The notes beneath the pieces are model-generated. The model worked only from the letters and a program-made list of their open reading frames with translations, was not told the origin of the DNA and ran no database searches. Both the position numbers and the translations under genes were made by a program. From Symsagittifera roscoffensis (lineage: Eukaryota > Xenacoelomorpha > Acoela > Convolutidae), in assembly GCF_963678635.1 (NCBI RefSeq), contig NC_087062.1, positions 36,422,052 through 36,486,051 of the forward strand: a stretch of DNA of 64,000 nt. The letters are read 5' to 3'. Numbering within the stretch: position 1 is the first letter of the stretch; every line of letters begins with the position of its first letter. Shown piece after piece: positions 24,820-38,064 of this stretch.

Positions 24820-26559
24820 TACTGCTGCCTATCTACTCGCACATTTAAACATGCTTTAAACATACTTTATAAATACACTGTAATAAGAGGAGCGAGCAAT
24901 TTTGGTTGGAAAATAGTTGCCTCATAATATAACACATACTCCGCTCGTGTACTTGAATTGTGGCTTAAACCATCTTTTACAATACTTTCACAGATAATTC
25001 CACGAAATAGGCAATCAGTAGATCTACGATTACGTTACTTTGGATATTTTGGGATTCGATCCACGAATCTGTTAAGTATTTATATTTCAGGCAAATAGAT
25101 GAATGAAGCGGAACTAGCTCATGCTATCTATAATCGATTCTTTAATCAATGCAAAATTTTTGGAGATATCCTTTAAGGTCAACAGAATGGAACTGAATTA
25201 ATGATCAAAACTGCTTTTTCGACGTCAAAAACAATTTAACGGATTCAAGAAAGTAAAATAAGTAACACAGAAATTTCCTACCACAATCGTAAAAAACGAA
25301 CAAAAAAATCACAAATTCAAAAACCGATTTTTATCAAACGATCAAATATTTAGTAATGTCGTTCCAATCACGGTTGAAAGGACTTTAAAATTATATATCA
25401 CTCGACCCATTCCGATGATTATTTGTGGAACCAAAACAATTTGCGGGAAACAAAAAAAAGAGAAAAAAAAACTAAAACACAACCGAATACAAAGTTACTC
25501 CACTATTTTCAAATGGGCGGAAAACTAGGATAGGCGGTTGCTGTGCAAGTAGCACAGAATCTCCCACCTATAGTCATAAAAACTACAAAAAAAGTTCTTC
25601 AAATTGCTGTCATTTTTCTGCGTGCTGTGATAAGACAATACAAACGCGTGAAAAAATAGTATATATGGCCTATTTGACAACAATTTTCTCAAAAAAAAGA
25701 ACAAAAAATGATCTTGTACCTGTTTTAAAATTTTCATCGAGTTTTTTTTGTCAGGGAAATGCTAAAAAAAAGCTTTCTCAACTAGTTTTCAGTTGGAAAA
25801 ATCAAGTTTTTTTCAACTAAAAGCCCAATTCAACAAGTTATCATCACTTTATTTGTTCGCGTTATTGTCCCAATTGTCGCAATGTTGTCGGAAAAACGAC
25901 TAAGGGCTTTTATATGATGTATCATTCAACCTAGTCCGATAAGTTTTTTTGTTTACTTGATTTCGCATGGAAAACAAAAAAAATTCAAATCAGTGTCGTT
26001 TTTTCTGTGCAGTGTGATTAAAAAATTCACACGAAAAAAGTAGAAACTAGGCAAATTTGACAGTAATAGTCTAATAAGCCAAATGGAAAACAGTTTTTAG
26101 TTTTTCTAGAATAATGACTAAAAAACAAGAAAAAATCTAAAATTCTTTCTTTTGTTTTTTTTGCAAAATTTTCTAGCATAATACTACTGCTGCGTATCTA
26201 CTCGCACATTTAAAAAAGCTTTATACATACATTATAAATGCACTGTAATAAAGCGGAGTGAGCAATTTTGTTTGGAAAATAGTTGCCTCATTATATAATA
26301 TATGCTCCGCTCGTGTACTTGTATTGTGGCTTAAATCATGAATCTTTTACAATACTTTCACAGATAATTCCACGAAATAAGCAATCAGTAGATATACGAT
26401 TATTCTACTCTGGATATATCGAGATTCGATCCAAAAATCTGTTAAATATTCATATTTCAGGCAAATAGATGAATGAAGCGGAACTAGCTCATGCTATCTA
26501 TAATCGAATTTTTAATCAATGCAAATTGTTGAAGGTATCCTTTGAAGTCAACAGAATGG
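24820..26559. repeat. Diverged copies of the intron 1 repeat unit
   Basis: Segments of the 1.7-kb unit occur here in the same order but with more substitutions: TATCTACTCGCACATTTAAA at about 24,830 and 26,195, GTACTTG.ATTGTGGCTTAAA, CAGTAGAT.TACGATTA, CAGGCAAATAGATGAATGAA, and GGAACTGAATTAAT.GATCAA at about 25,190. These are the left, older edge of the array. Confidence 0.75.
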
Positions 26560-29500
26560 AACTGAATTAATTGATCAAAACTGCTTACCGACGTCAAAAA
26601 CATTTAAGCGGATTCCATAAAGTAAAACAAGGATAGCCAGTTGCTTTGCAAGTAGCACAAAGTTCCGACCACAATCCTAAAAAACTACAAAAACGAAAAT
26701 TTTTTTATCTTCAAATTAGCATCGGCACTTCTGCGTGGTCTGATCACAGATCTATACAAACGCGTAGAAAGCTAGTCCAATAGCCATAAAACAAAACAGT
26801 TGTCTTCAAAAATAAACGTTAAAATGAAACAGAAAAGTTTTAAGTACTAAAATATTTATTTTATTTAATTTTTCTGGCCGAGAAAACGCTTATTGAAGCT
26901 TTCAAAACTGGTTCTTCTTAAACTAAACTCAAGTGTTTTTAGCCTAAATGGCCAATATTTATTTATAATAAACCTTTCACGATCACTTTCCTCGTTCGAA
27001 TATGGACAAAAATCTTCAATTCTAAACCGGTTATTCTCAAACGGTCGAAAATTTCGTAATGTCGTTCCAATCACGGCTGAAAAGGCTTTAAAATTATATA
27101 TCACTCGACCCATTCCGATTATTATTTGTGGAACCAAAACAATTTGCGGAAAAAAAAAGAAAAAACTAAAACACAACCGAATACAGAGTTACTCCACATT
27201 TTTCAAATGGGCGGAAAATTAGGATAGCCGGTTGCTGTCAAGTAGCACAGAAAGTCCCAACCATAGTTATAAAAACTACAAAAAAAGTTCTTCAAATTAC
27301 TGTCGTTTTTTCTGCGTGCTGTGATAAGACTATACACACGCGTAAGAAATTAGTATATAAGGCCTAATTGACAACAGTTTTCTTAAAACAAAAAAGAATA
27401 AAAAATGATCTCTTGCATCTCTTTAAATTTTTTCATAGAATTTTTTTTGGTCCAGAAGTGCTAAAAAAAGCTTTTTCAACTAGTTTTCAGTTGGAAAAAT
27501 CAAGTTTTTTTTTCAACCTCAATGACCAATGTAATAAGTTATTATCATTTTATTCGTTCGCTTTATTGTCCCAATTGTCGCAATGTTGTCGGAAATACGA
27601 CTAAAAGGGCTTTTATATGATGAATCACTCAACCTAGTCCGATAACTTTTTTTGTTTACTTGATTTCGCGTGGAAAACAAGAAACTCAAACTAGTGTCGT
27701 TTTTTCTGTGTGGTGTGATAAAAAAATCTAAACGAAAAAAAAAGAAACTAGGCAAATTTGACGGTAATAGTCTAATAAGCCAAATGGAAAACAGTTTTTA
27801 GTTTTTCTAGAATAATGGCTAAAAAAACAAGAAAAATTCTAAAAATTTCTTTTGTTTTTTTTGCAAAATTTTCTACCATAACACTACTGCTGCCTATCTA
27901 CTCGCACATCAAAACATACTTTAAACCAAAAATTATAAATGCACTGTAAAAAGCGGAGTGAGCTATTCTGGTTGGAAAAAAAGTTGCCTCATAATATAAC
28001 ACATGCTCCGATCGTGTACCTAATCAAACTGAATTAATTGATCAAAACTGCTTACCGACGTCAAAAACATTTAAGCGGATTCCATAAAGTAAAACAAGGA
28101 TAGCCAGTTGCTTTGCAAGTAGCACAAAGTTCCGGCCACAATCCTAAAAAACTACAAAAACAAAAATTTTTTAATCTTCAAATTAGCATCGGCACTTCTG
28201 CGTGGTCTGATCACAGATCTATACAAACGCGTAGAAAGCTAGTCCAATAGCCATAAAACAAAACAGTTGTCTTCAAAAATAAACGTTAAAATGAAACAGA
28301 AAAATTTTAAGTACTAAAATATTTATTTTATTTAATTTTTCTGGCCGAGAAAGCGCTTATTAAAGCTTTCAAAACTGGTTCTTCTTAAACTAAACTCAAG
28401 TGTTTTTAGCCTAAATGGCCAATATTTATTTATAATAAACCTTTCACGATCACTTTCCTCGTTGGAATATGGACAAAAATCTTCAATTCTAAACCGGTTA
28501 TTCTCAAACGGTCGAAAATTTCGTAATGTCGTTCCAATCACGGCTGAAAAGGATTTAAAATTATATATCACTCGACCCATTCCGATGATTATTTGTGGAA
28601 CCAAAACAATTTGCGGAAAACAAAAAAAAAGAAAAAACTAAAACACAACCGAATACAGAGTTACTCCACATTTTTCAAATGGGCGGAAAATTAGGATAGC
28701 CGGTTGCTGTCAAGTAGCACAGAAAGTCCCAACCATACTTATAAAAGTTACAAAAAAAGTTCTTCAAATTACTGTCGTTTTTTCTGCGTGCTGTGATAAG
28801 ACTATACACACGCGTAAGAAATTAGTATATAAGGCCTAATTGACAACAGTTTTCTTAAAACAAAAAAGAATAAAAAATGATCTCTTGCACCTCTTTAAAT
28901 TTTTTCATAGAATTTTTTTTGGTCGAGAAGTGCTAAAAAAAGCTTTTTTAACTAGTTTTGAGTTGGAAAAATCAAGTTTTTTTTTTCAACCTCAATGACC
29001 AATGTAATAAGTTAACATCATTTTATTCGTTCGCTTTATTGTCCCAATTGTCGCAATGTTGTCGGAAATACGACTAAAAGGGCTTTTATATGATGAATCA
29101 CTCAACCTAGTCCGATAACTTTTTTTGTTTACTTGATTTCGCGTGGAAAACAAGAAACTCAAACTAGTGTCGTTTTTTCTGTGTGGTGTGATAAAAAAAT
29201 CTAAACGAAAAAAAAAGAAACTAGGCAAATTTGACGGTAATAGTCTAATAAGCCAAATGGAAAACAGTTTTTAGTTTTTCTAGAATAATGGCTAAAAAAA
29301 CAAGAAAAATTCTAAAAATTTCTTTTGTTTTTTTTTGCAAAATTTTCTACCATAACACTACTGCTGCCTATCTACTCGCACATCAAAACATACTTTAAAC
29401 CAAAAATTATAAATGCACTGTAAAAAGCGGAGTGAGCAATTCTGGTTGGAAAAAAAGTTGCCTCATAATATAACACATGCTCCGATCGTGTACTTGTATT

Positions 29501-32500
29501 GTGGCTTAAACCATCTTTTACAATACTTTCACAGATAATTCCACGAAATAGGCAAACAGTAGATCTAAGATTATTCTATTCTGGATATTTTGGGATTCGA
29601 TCCACGAATCTGTTAAATATTCATATTTCAGGCAAATAGATGAATAAAGCGGAACTAGCTCATGCTATCTATAATCGAATCTTTAATCAACGCAAATTGT
29701 TGGAGATATCTTTTAAGGTCAACAGAATGGAACTCAATTAATTGATCAAAACTGCTTACCGACGTCAAAAACATTTTAGCGGATTCCATAGAGTAAAACA
29801 AGGATAGCCAGTTGCTTTGCAAGTAGCACAGAAAGTTACGACCACAATCCTAAAAAACTACAAAAAATGAAAACTTTTTTATCTTCAAATTAGCGTCGGT
29901 TCTTCTGCGTGGTCTGATGACAGAGCTATACAAACGCGTAGAAAGCTAGTCCAATAGCCATAAAACAACAATTGTCTTCAAATATAAACATTAAAATGAA
30001 ACAAAAAAGTTTCAGTACTAAAAAATTTATATCTTTTTTAATTTTTCTGGCCGAGAAAGCGCTTATTAAAGCTTTCAAAGCTGGTTCTTTTTTAACTAAA
30101 CTCGAGTTTTTTTTAGCCTAAATGGCCAATATTTATTTATTATAAACCTTTCACGATCACTTTCCTCGTTCGAAAATGGACAAAAATTACCAATTCTGAA
30201 CCGGTTATTCTCAAACGGTCAAAAATTTTATAATTTCGTTCCAATCACGGCTGAAAGGACTTTAAAATTATATATCACTCGACCCATTCCGATGATTATT
30301 TGTGGAACCAAAACAATTTGCGGAAAACAAAAAAAAAGAAAAAACTAAAACACAACCGAATACAAAGTTACTCCACAATTTTCAAATGGGCGGAAAATTA
30401 TGATAGCCTGTTGCTGTGCAAGTAGCACAGAAAGTCCCAACCATAGTTATAAAAACTACAAAAAAAGTTCTTCAAATTACTGTCGTTTTTTCTGCGTGCT
30501 GTGATAAGACTATACACACGCGTAAGAAATTAGTATATAAGGCCTAATTGACAACAGTTTTCTTAAAACAAAAAAGAATAAAAAATGATCTCTTGCACCT
30601 CTATAAATTTTTTCATAGAATTTTTTTTGGTCGAGAAGTGCTAAAAAAAGCTTTTTCAACTAGTTTTCAGTTGGAAAAATCAAGTTTTTTTTTCAACCTC
30701 AATGACCAATGTAATAAGTTAACATCATTTTATTCGTTCGCTTTATTGTCCCAATTGTCGCAATGTTGTCGGAAATACGACTAAAAGGGCTTTTATATGA
30801 TGAATCACTCAACCTAGTCCGATAACTTTTTTTGTTTACTTGATTTCGCGTGGAAAACAAGAAACTCAAACTAGTGTCGTTTTTTCTGTGTGGTGTGATA
30901 AAAAAATCTAAACGAAAAAAAAAGAAACTAGGCAAATTTGACGGTAATAGTCTAATAAGCCAAATGGAAAACAGTTTTTAGTTTTTCTAGAATAATGGCT
31001 AAAAAAACAAGATAAATTCTAAAAATTTCTTTTGTTTTTTTTTGCAAAATTTTCTACCATAACACTACTGCTGCCTATCTACTCGCACATCAAAACATAC
31101 TTTAAACCAAAAATTATAAATGCACTGTAAAAAGCGGAGTGAGCAATTCTGGTTGGAAAAAAAGTTGCCTCATAATATAACACATGCTCCGATCGTGTAC
31201 TTGTATTGTGGCTTAAACCATCTTTTACAATACTTTCACAGATAATTCCACGAAATAGGCAAACAGTAGATCTAAGATTATTCTATTCTGGATATTTTGG
31301 GATTCGATCCACGAATCTGTTAAATATTCATATTTCAGGCAAATAGATGAATAAAGCGGAACTAGCTCATGCTATCTATAATCGAATCTTTAATCAACGC
31401 AAATTGTTGGAGATATCTTTTAAGGTCAACAGAATGGAACTCAATTAATTGATCAAAACTGCTTACCGACGTCAAAAACATTTTAGCGGATTCCATAGAG
31501 TAAAACAAGGATAGCCAGTTGCTTTGCAAGTAGCACAGAAAGTTACGACCACAATCCTAAAAAACTACAAAAAATGAAAACTTTTTTATCTTCAAATTAG
31601 CGTCGGTTCTTCTGCGTGGTCTGATGACAGAGCTATACAAACGCGTAGAAAGCTAGTCCAATAGCCATAAAACAACAATTGTCTTCAAATATAAACATTA
31701 AAATGAAACAAAAAAGTTTTAGTACTAAAAAATTTATATCGTTTTTAATTTTTCTGGCCGAGAAAGCGCTTATTGAAGCTTTCAAAGCTGGTTCTTTTTT
31801 AACTAAACTCGAGTTTTTTTTAGCCTAAATGGCCAATATTTATTTATTATAAACCTTTCACGATCACTTTCCTCGTTCGAAAATGGACAAAAATTACCAA
31901 TTCTGAACCGGTTATTCTCAAACGGTCAAAAATTTTATAATGTCGTTCCAATCACGGCTGAAAGGACTTTAAAATTATATATCACTCGACCCATTCCGAT
32001 GATTATTTGTGGAACCAAAACAATTTGCGGAAAACAAAAAAAAGAAAAAACTAAAACACAACCGAATACAAAGTTACTCCACAATTTTCAAATGGGCGGA
32101 AAATTATGATAGCCTGTTGCTGTGCAAGTAGCACAGAAAGTCCCAACCATAGTTATAAAAACTACAAAAAAAGTTCTTCAAATTACTGTCGTTTTTTCTG
32201 CGTGCTGTGATAAGACTATACACACGCGTAAGAAATTAGTATATAAGGCCTAATTGACAACAGTTTTCTTAAAACAAAAAAGAATAAAAAATGATCTCTT
32301 GCACCTCTATAAATTTTTTCATAGAATTTTTTTTGGTCGAGAAGTGCTAAAAAAAGCTTTTTCAACTAGTTTTCAGTTGGAAAAATCAAGTTTTTTTTTC
32401 AACCTCAATGACCAATGTAATAAGTTAACATCATTTTATTCGTTCGCTTTATTGTCCCAATTGTCGCAATGTTGTCGGAAATACGACTAAAAGGGCTTTT

Positions 32501-34470
32501 ATATGATGAATCACTCAACCTAGTCCGATAACTTTTTTTGTTTACTTGATTTCGCGTGGAAAACAAGAAACTCAAACTAGTGTCGTTTTTTCTGTGTGGT
32601 GTGATAAAAAAATCTAAACGAAAAAAAAAGAAACTAGGCAAATTTGACGGTAATAGTCTAATAAGCCAAATGGAAAACAGTTTTTAGTTTTTCTAGAATA
32701 ATGGCTAAAAAAACAAGATAAATTCTAAAAATTTCTTTTGTTTTTTTTTGCAAAATTTTCTACCATAACACTACTGCTGCCTATCTACTCGCACATCAAA
32801 ACATACTTTAAACCAAAAATTATAAATGCACTGTAAAAAGCGGAGTGAGCAATTCTGGTTGGAAAAAAAGTTGCCTCATAATATAACACATGCTCCGATC
32901 GTGTACTTGTATTGTGGCTTAAACCATCTTTTACAATACTTTCACAGATAATTCCACGAAATAGGCAAACAGTAGATCTAAGATTATTCTATTCTGGATA
33001 TTTTGGGATTCGATCCACGAATCTGTTAAATATTCATATTTCAGGCAAATAGATGAATAAAGCGGAACTAGCTCATGCTATCTATAATCGAATCTTTAAT
33101 CAACGCAAATTGTTGGAGATATCTTTTAAGGTCAACAGAATGGAACTCAATTAATTGATCAAAACTGCTTACCGACGTCAAAAACATTTTAGCGGATTCC
33201 ATAGAGTAAAACAAGGATAGCCAGTTGCTTTGCAAGTAGCACAGAAAGTTACGACCACAATCCTAAAAAACTACAAAAAATGAAAACTTTTTTATCTTCA
33301 AATTAGCGTCGGTTCTTCTGCGTGGTCTGATGACAGAGCTATACAAACGCGTAGAAAGCTAGTCCAATAGCCATAAAACAACAATTGTCTTCAAATATAA
33401 ACATTAAAATGAAACAAAAAAGTTTTAGTACTAAAAAATTTATATCTTTTTTAATTTTTCTGGCCGAGAAAGCGCTTATTAAAGCTTTCAAAGCTGGTTC
33501 TTTTTTAACTAAACTCGAGTTTTTTTTAGCCTAAATGGCCAATATTTATTTATTATAAACCTTTCACGATCACTTTCCTCGTTCGAAAATGGACAAAAAT
33601 TACCAATTCTGAACCGGTTATTCTCAAACGGTCAAAAATTTTATAATGTCGTTCCAATCACGGCTGAAAGGACTTTAAAATTATATATCACTCGACCCAT
33701 TCCGATGATTATTTGTGGAACCAAAACAATTTGCGGAAAACAAAAAAAAAGAAAAAACTAAAACACAACCGAATACAAAGTTACTCCACAATTTTCAAAT
33801 GGGCGGAAAATTATGATAGCCTGTTGCTGTGCAAGTAGCACAGAAAGTCCCAACCATAGTTATAAAAACTACAAAAAAAGTTCTTCAAATTACTGTCGTT
33901 TTTTCTGCGTGCTGTGATAAGACTATACACACGCGTAAGAAATTAGTATATAAGGCCTAATTGACAACAGTTTTCTTAAAACAAAAAAGAATAAAAAATG
34001 ATCTCTTGCACCTCTATAAATTTTTTCATAGAATTTTTTTTGGTCGAGAAGTGCTAAAAAAAGCTTTTTCAACTAGTTTTCAGTTGGAAAAATCAAGTTT
34101 TTTTTTCAACCTCAATGACCAATGTAATAAGTTAACATCATTTTATTCGTTCGCTTGATTGTCCCAATTGTCGCAATGTTGTCGGAAATACGACTAAAAG
34201 GGCTTTTATATGATGAATCACTCAACCTAGTCCGATAACTTTTTTTGTTTACTTGATTTCGCGTGGAAAACAAAAGAAACTCAAACTAGTGTCGTTTTTT
34301 CTGTGTGGTGTGATAAAAAAAATCTAAACGAAAAAAAAAGAAACTAGGCAAATTTGACGGTAATATTCTAATAAGCCAAATCGAAAACAGTTTTTAGTTT
34401 TTCTAGGATAATGGCTAAAAAAACAAGAAGAATTCTAAAACTTTTTCTTTGTTTTTTTTTTTGCAAAATT
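26560..34470. repeat. High-identity tandem array, 1.7-kb unit, about 4.7 copies
   Basis: The anchor TTGACAACAGTTTTCTTAAA occurs at 27368, 28840, 30548, 32254 and 33961. The spacings are 1472, 1708, 1706 and 1707. The first unit is short because it lacks about 235 bases around 28,020, between 'GTGTACCTAATCAAAC' and the GAATTAATTGATCAAAAC that opens the next unit. Units 2-5 are almost identical, so the array expanded or was homogenised recently. Each unit contains three related sub-modules (GATAGCC.GTTGCTGTGCAAG..., AAACTACAAAA..., TTCTGCGTG.TGTGAT..., then AATAAGCC or AATAGCC). The recurring 78-codon open frames on both strands are repeat by-products with no known motif. The array lies wholly inside BRSK intron 1. 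Confidence 0.93.
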
Positions 34471-35055
34471 TTTAAATAACTAACTTTACTCGAATGGAAC
34501 TAAATTTTCACGGTTTCATTTAAGCTCGAATAAGCTGTTGTAAGCCTGCACGCTCACCTTATTATCTCTAAATTGACCAAAAAATCGAAAATTTCCGAAG
34601 TTTATCTCGACACTGACTAAAAGTTTTCAAAAATGCTTTAAGTTGTTCAAATCACGAATGAAAGGGCTTTAACATGATATATCACTCGACTCATTCCGAT
34701 GATTATTTGTGGTATCTGATTTTGCGTGAAAAGAAAAAACACACCCGAATAACAAGTTCTCCCTTATTTTTCAAATGGTCGGAACAATCAGGGTTAAAAA
34801 ACTATTCAACCAAAAAAGCACTGTTAATTGACCGATTGCGGCATTGAGGTTCACCGATATTGCCAAAAATTAGGTATTTACGATGAATAGAAAATCTAAA
34901 CTACTCTCCAAACTGAACAAAGAAATTTGGTTAAGGAAAAAGTTGACCCGTATTAGTCAAAAACTGATGAGGTGTTCAAGGATTGAAAACTTTGCCTGTT
35001 TGTTTCTATGTAGATGTGACCAACTCTCCTGAAAACCTGAACACGACTTATTTAC

Positions 35056-35158
35056 CTGTTTGACCTTTCCCAAGCGTCTTTTCAAGTCGGAAGGGCCCCA
35101 CATACTGTGCTTCTGGCATTGATTGTGGATTTTTTACTTGCTCCATTCCAATAGTCAT
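35056..35158 (-). CDS. BRSK: BRSK/SAD kinase, first coding exon (start and glycine-rich loop)
   Basis: BRSK kinases are AMPK-related Ser/Thr kinases, activated by LKB1, that act in neurons on polarity and presynaptic assembly. This exon is 34 codons plus one base. It ends AQYVGPFRLEKTLGKGQT with the glycine-rich loop GKGQTG split by the donor CAG|gtaaataag, and the Gly codon is completed by exon 2. I chose the ATG at 35158 (context ACC-ATG-A). A second ATG at 35146 is equally possible. The N-terminal leader before QYVGP is short and variable in this family, as here. The frame stays open upstream to at least 35251, so a further upstream start or a 5' splice junction near TTTGGTAG cannot be excluded. 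Confidence 0.9.
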
Positions 35159-35586
35159 GGTAAGGACTACCAAATATTGTGACTTTGTAGGGGCAACAGC
35201 GTTTGCTTCAATTACTCGCCAGCTTATGCTCACAGCGCAAGAACATGGCACTATTCTTCATAATTATCTGGCATTTGAAGACTCCAAATCAGCCGTATCT
35301 GAAAACTGAATAGATTTTTCATCAGAATGTTCCTAGGTGTCTTTTCATTTTGTGCAGAACATAAAGTTACGTAGCAGTAACTAGACAACCGCGTAGACAG
35401 ACAGGCTACTAAACTTTTTGTTTTTCTAGCAAGTCAAAAGGTTAGAGATTATCATGGCGCACATGTCCTTCATCATTTCATCCAATCAAAAAACCCTGGA
35501 AATAGCATAAACCCGAGTTAGTGTAAGGGAAAAAATAACGCGATTAAAGTAAAGAAAGTCGAGATGCTTGGGAATCAAGCCAACGA
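35159..35586. other. BRSK 5' flank or 5'UTR
   Basis: AT-rich sequence between the first coding exon and the duplicated block. I see no convincing core promoter and no repeat. It probably contains 5'UTR or promoter of BRSK, or the 3' end of a further upstream intron. Confidence 0.4.
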
Positions 35587-36889
35587 GATTGAGAAAACTA
35601 ACACCTGTACAGAATAAACGTTATTCAAGAGTTGGATCAGAATTGAGTGTTGTCTTTATCAGGAAGCCGCCAAAACTTACAATTTCTATATCGAAGGCGC
35701 TTTTCGCAAAACAAGAATTATCATATTAATGCTCGACAATTCCAAGACTTTTGTTATTGATAACGTTATCTAAATTATCAACTGAATTAAAACGTTCGTT
35801 TTAAATTGTGAATTTCTAACAAGTTTTGAATATATGCTTCAAAGTTACTCTTGATATCCTTTATAGCCAATCCGATTTCTGTATTCCCAAATTTGACTTC
35901 GTACTGATCTGTCTGCTTACGCGGTTGCCTACTAACTGGCCGCGAACCAGAACTTAGGATAGCTCCAAAGGGCAAAAAAGAGACCACCTGTTTGAGGTAG
36001 AAGGAATGACATGTCACAAGAAAAACGGTGATAACTGGATTCAGTTTGACTATTGCAAGTTTTGGATGCATTCCTGCTGCTTTGGAGTATCCAAGAAGGA
36101 TTATAATTTGATCAGCGAAAAATTATATATACATAGAACAAGTGTGACAACTGTCTATCGAATAATGCAATGAAAGCTGAGAGTAGATGGGAATTGGCCG
36201 AAAGTCGACTCAAACTAATTGAAAGCAAGGTGTGGACAGCGCCACAGAAGCAGCGCAGAAACTTGGTTAGGAGAATGCCATCACAGATCGACCAGAGCCG
36301 TTACTTAGCACGCGCACACGGGCTACTGCCGAACTAGGTGTGTGTCTACAAAACTTAATCGAATTTACAGGAGAATCACAAGATGAGCGTAATGAAGAAG
36401 AATGGACAAAGGCAAATAGAATAATGCGCTTTACCTGAGATGAACAAGCCGGATTACAAGACATTTTTGTAATTCAATTCATGCAAGGTGCTCTACGCTC
36501 CCGTACAGTCACAAACGAGGTTATTCGCCCCCGTACAGTCCATTTGCTCACGGGCTTTTGTACCTCAATCGGTCGGAGCCAATTCCTGGTTCACTTCAGA
36601 AAAATCAACCAGCAACTCACTTTATCTCAACATGATTGAGTAAAATCCGCTTGAGTAAGTAAACTCAGATCAGATGAATGAAGAAATTAAGAAAATCAGC
36701 TTGACATCAGCTTGAAATCGAGAAACTAGGAAAAAGAACAAAACTCTCAGAATAATTTCGATGGGAATTTTTAAAATGATTACATAATAGATATTATGTA
36801 ACAACTTGAAAAAAAATCAATTAAAATGGGCCCTTTCGTCATGCACATTGGATATGGCCGTACCAACTATATATAAAACTATATAAGAC

Positions 36890-38002
36890 TATTTGAAAAA
36901 CAGGAAACAGTTTGTACGAGTAGACAATATCAGCTCAAAAGTTTTAGAAGTCACTAGTGGTGTTCCTTTTTAGAAGTCACTAGTAGTTGCTAGAAGGATC
37001 ACTTTTAGGACCACTGCTCTTTTGCATTTTTATTAACGACCTACCTGAAGTACTCAAATTCTCTGAACCATATATTTTTGCGGATGATCTTAAACTACTT
37101 TCCATCAAAAAAACATCAATTGAAATTCAAGAAGATCTGGACAAAATTCAGCAGTGGGTAACTGAAAACAAAATGGAATTAGCACTAGATAAATGTGCAA
37201 AAGTAAGTTTTAGGGGCGGAGACGCTAACTCTATGCTTTTTGGTGTAGTGCTTGGAACATCGATGGTTGTGAAAGATCTGGGAATTTTTGTGTCGGGCGA
37301 TTTAAGTTGGAAGGTACACATTGAAACAAGATTAAAGAAGGCAAACCAAGTACTGTACCTCCTGAGAAGAAACCTATCAGCAAAGATAAATACGTTTGTA
37401 AAGTTAGGCCTGTATAAGTCACTAATACTCCCAGTGTTATTATACGGACTCTCATGTACACATATATCGAGGGGGGATCAATTGCAGTTGGAGCGATTTC
37501 AAAAGAAAGTAATCCGTTGGATCACTGGAAATAAAACGGGAGTGTACATCAACGAACTACGCTTGCTAAACATTTTACCCCTGCCCATGTTCATCCAGCT
37601 AAATAACATCTTACTTCTTGCCAGTGTTGATTCTAATGAACGAAATGAAATAGTGTTAAACAGGCGAACCACACGGGCTAGAAATACAGAAATTTTTGAG
37701 ATGCGAAAAGTGAGAACGAAAAAAGCGAGAAACGAATTTGTTTTCAGAACCAGTAGGATTGTAAATCGATTAGAACCATATATTCATTTTGATAAACGAA
37801 TCGGCCTCAAGACGAGAATTTTAAACACGATGTGGAAATTTGTAAACGAGAGATTTTCAGAAATGACAACGTGCACGTGGCAATTATTCTGTGATTGTAT
37901 CACGTGCAGAAACAAGTGGACATTGTTTTAGAGAAGACGCCGGGACCAAGAATCCCAACAGCAGTGCTGTGAATCCCCAACAACAACAACAACAACAACA
38001 AT
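36890..38002 (+). mobile_element. LINE fragment, 5'-truncated, RT disrupted (left unit)
   Basis: This is a non-LTR reverse transcriptase of the CR1/L2/Jockey type. From 36987 it encodes LLGPLLFCIFINDLPEVLKF, then the FADD catalytic box (IFADDLKLLS), and a C-terminal part with LYKSLILPVLLYGLS. The frame ends at TAG 37931. A (CAA)n tail follows at about 37,976-38,002. Relative to the right unit, the SGVPQG motif is destroyed near 36,970-36,995 by a patch that repeats the nearby TTAGAAGTCACTAGT. No ORF1, endonuclease or palm N-terminus is present, so it is a dead 5'-truncated insertion. Confidence 0.85.
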
Positions 38003-38064
38003 AGAAAAATATCGGCAAAATTTTATGAATAAATCAAGTCGATTTTAATGCAACCAGAGAATTG

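Larger units (their letters stand above)
18160..35055 (-). other. BRSK intron 1 (16.9 kb, repeat-filled)
   Basis: A single intron between GGG-AAA-GGT-CAA-ACA-G|gtaaataag at 35055 and the exon 2 acceptor. It holds a diverged segmental repeat pair (18.69-19.1 kb and 19.9-20.35 kb), an older two-copy array at 21.5-24.0 kb, SINE pieces near 24.1-24.3 kb, and the high-identity 1.7-kb array at 26.56-34.47 kb. The last 0.6 kb (34,471-35,055) looks unique and carries no gene that I can see. Confidence 0.85.

Noticed and set aside
29900-29960. Hammerhead ribozyme in the repeat unit (CTGATGA ... GAAA)
   Set aside because: The two core words are present, but stem II cannot be formed between them and the flanking stems I and III do not pair properly.
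27368-34158. Repeated 78- and 90-codon open frames in the 1.7-kb array as a gene family
   Set aside because: They occur on both strands of the same repeat, are Lys/Phe-rich low-complexity translations, and are preserved only because the units are nearly identical at DNA level.
26560-34470. CRISPR array
   Set aside because: The units are 1.7-kb near-identical tandem repeats without spacers, and the DNA is animal.
35787-36071. 94-codon minus-strand open frame, repeated at 41925-42209, as a possible gene
   Set aside because: It has a true ATG and reasonable composition but no recognisable motif. Its conservation is only that of the recent 6.1-kb duplication, which keeps everything identical.
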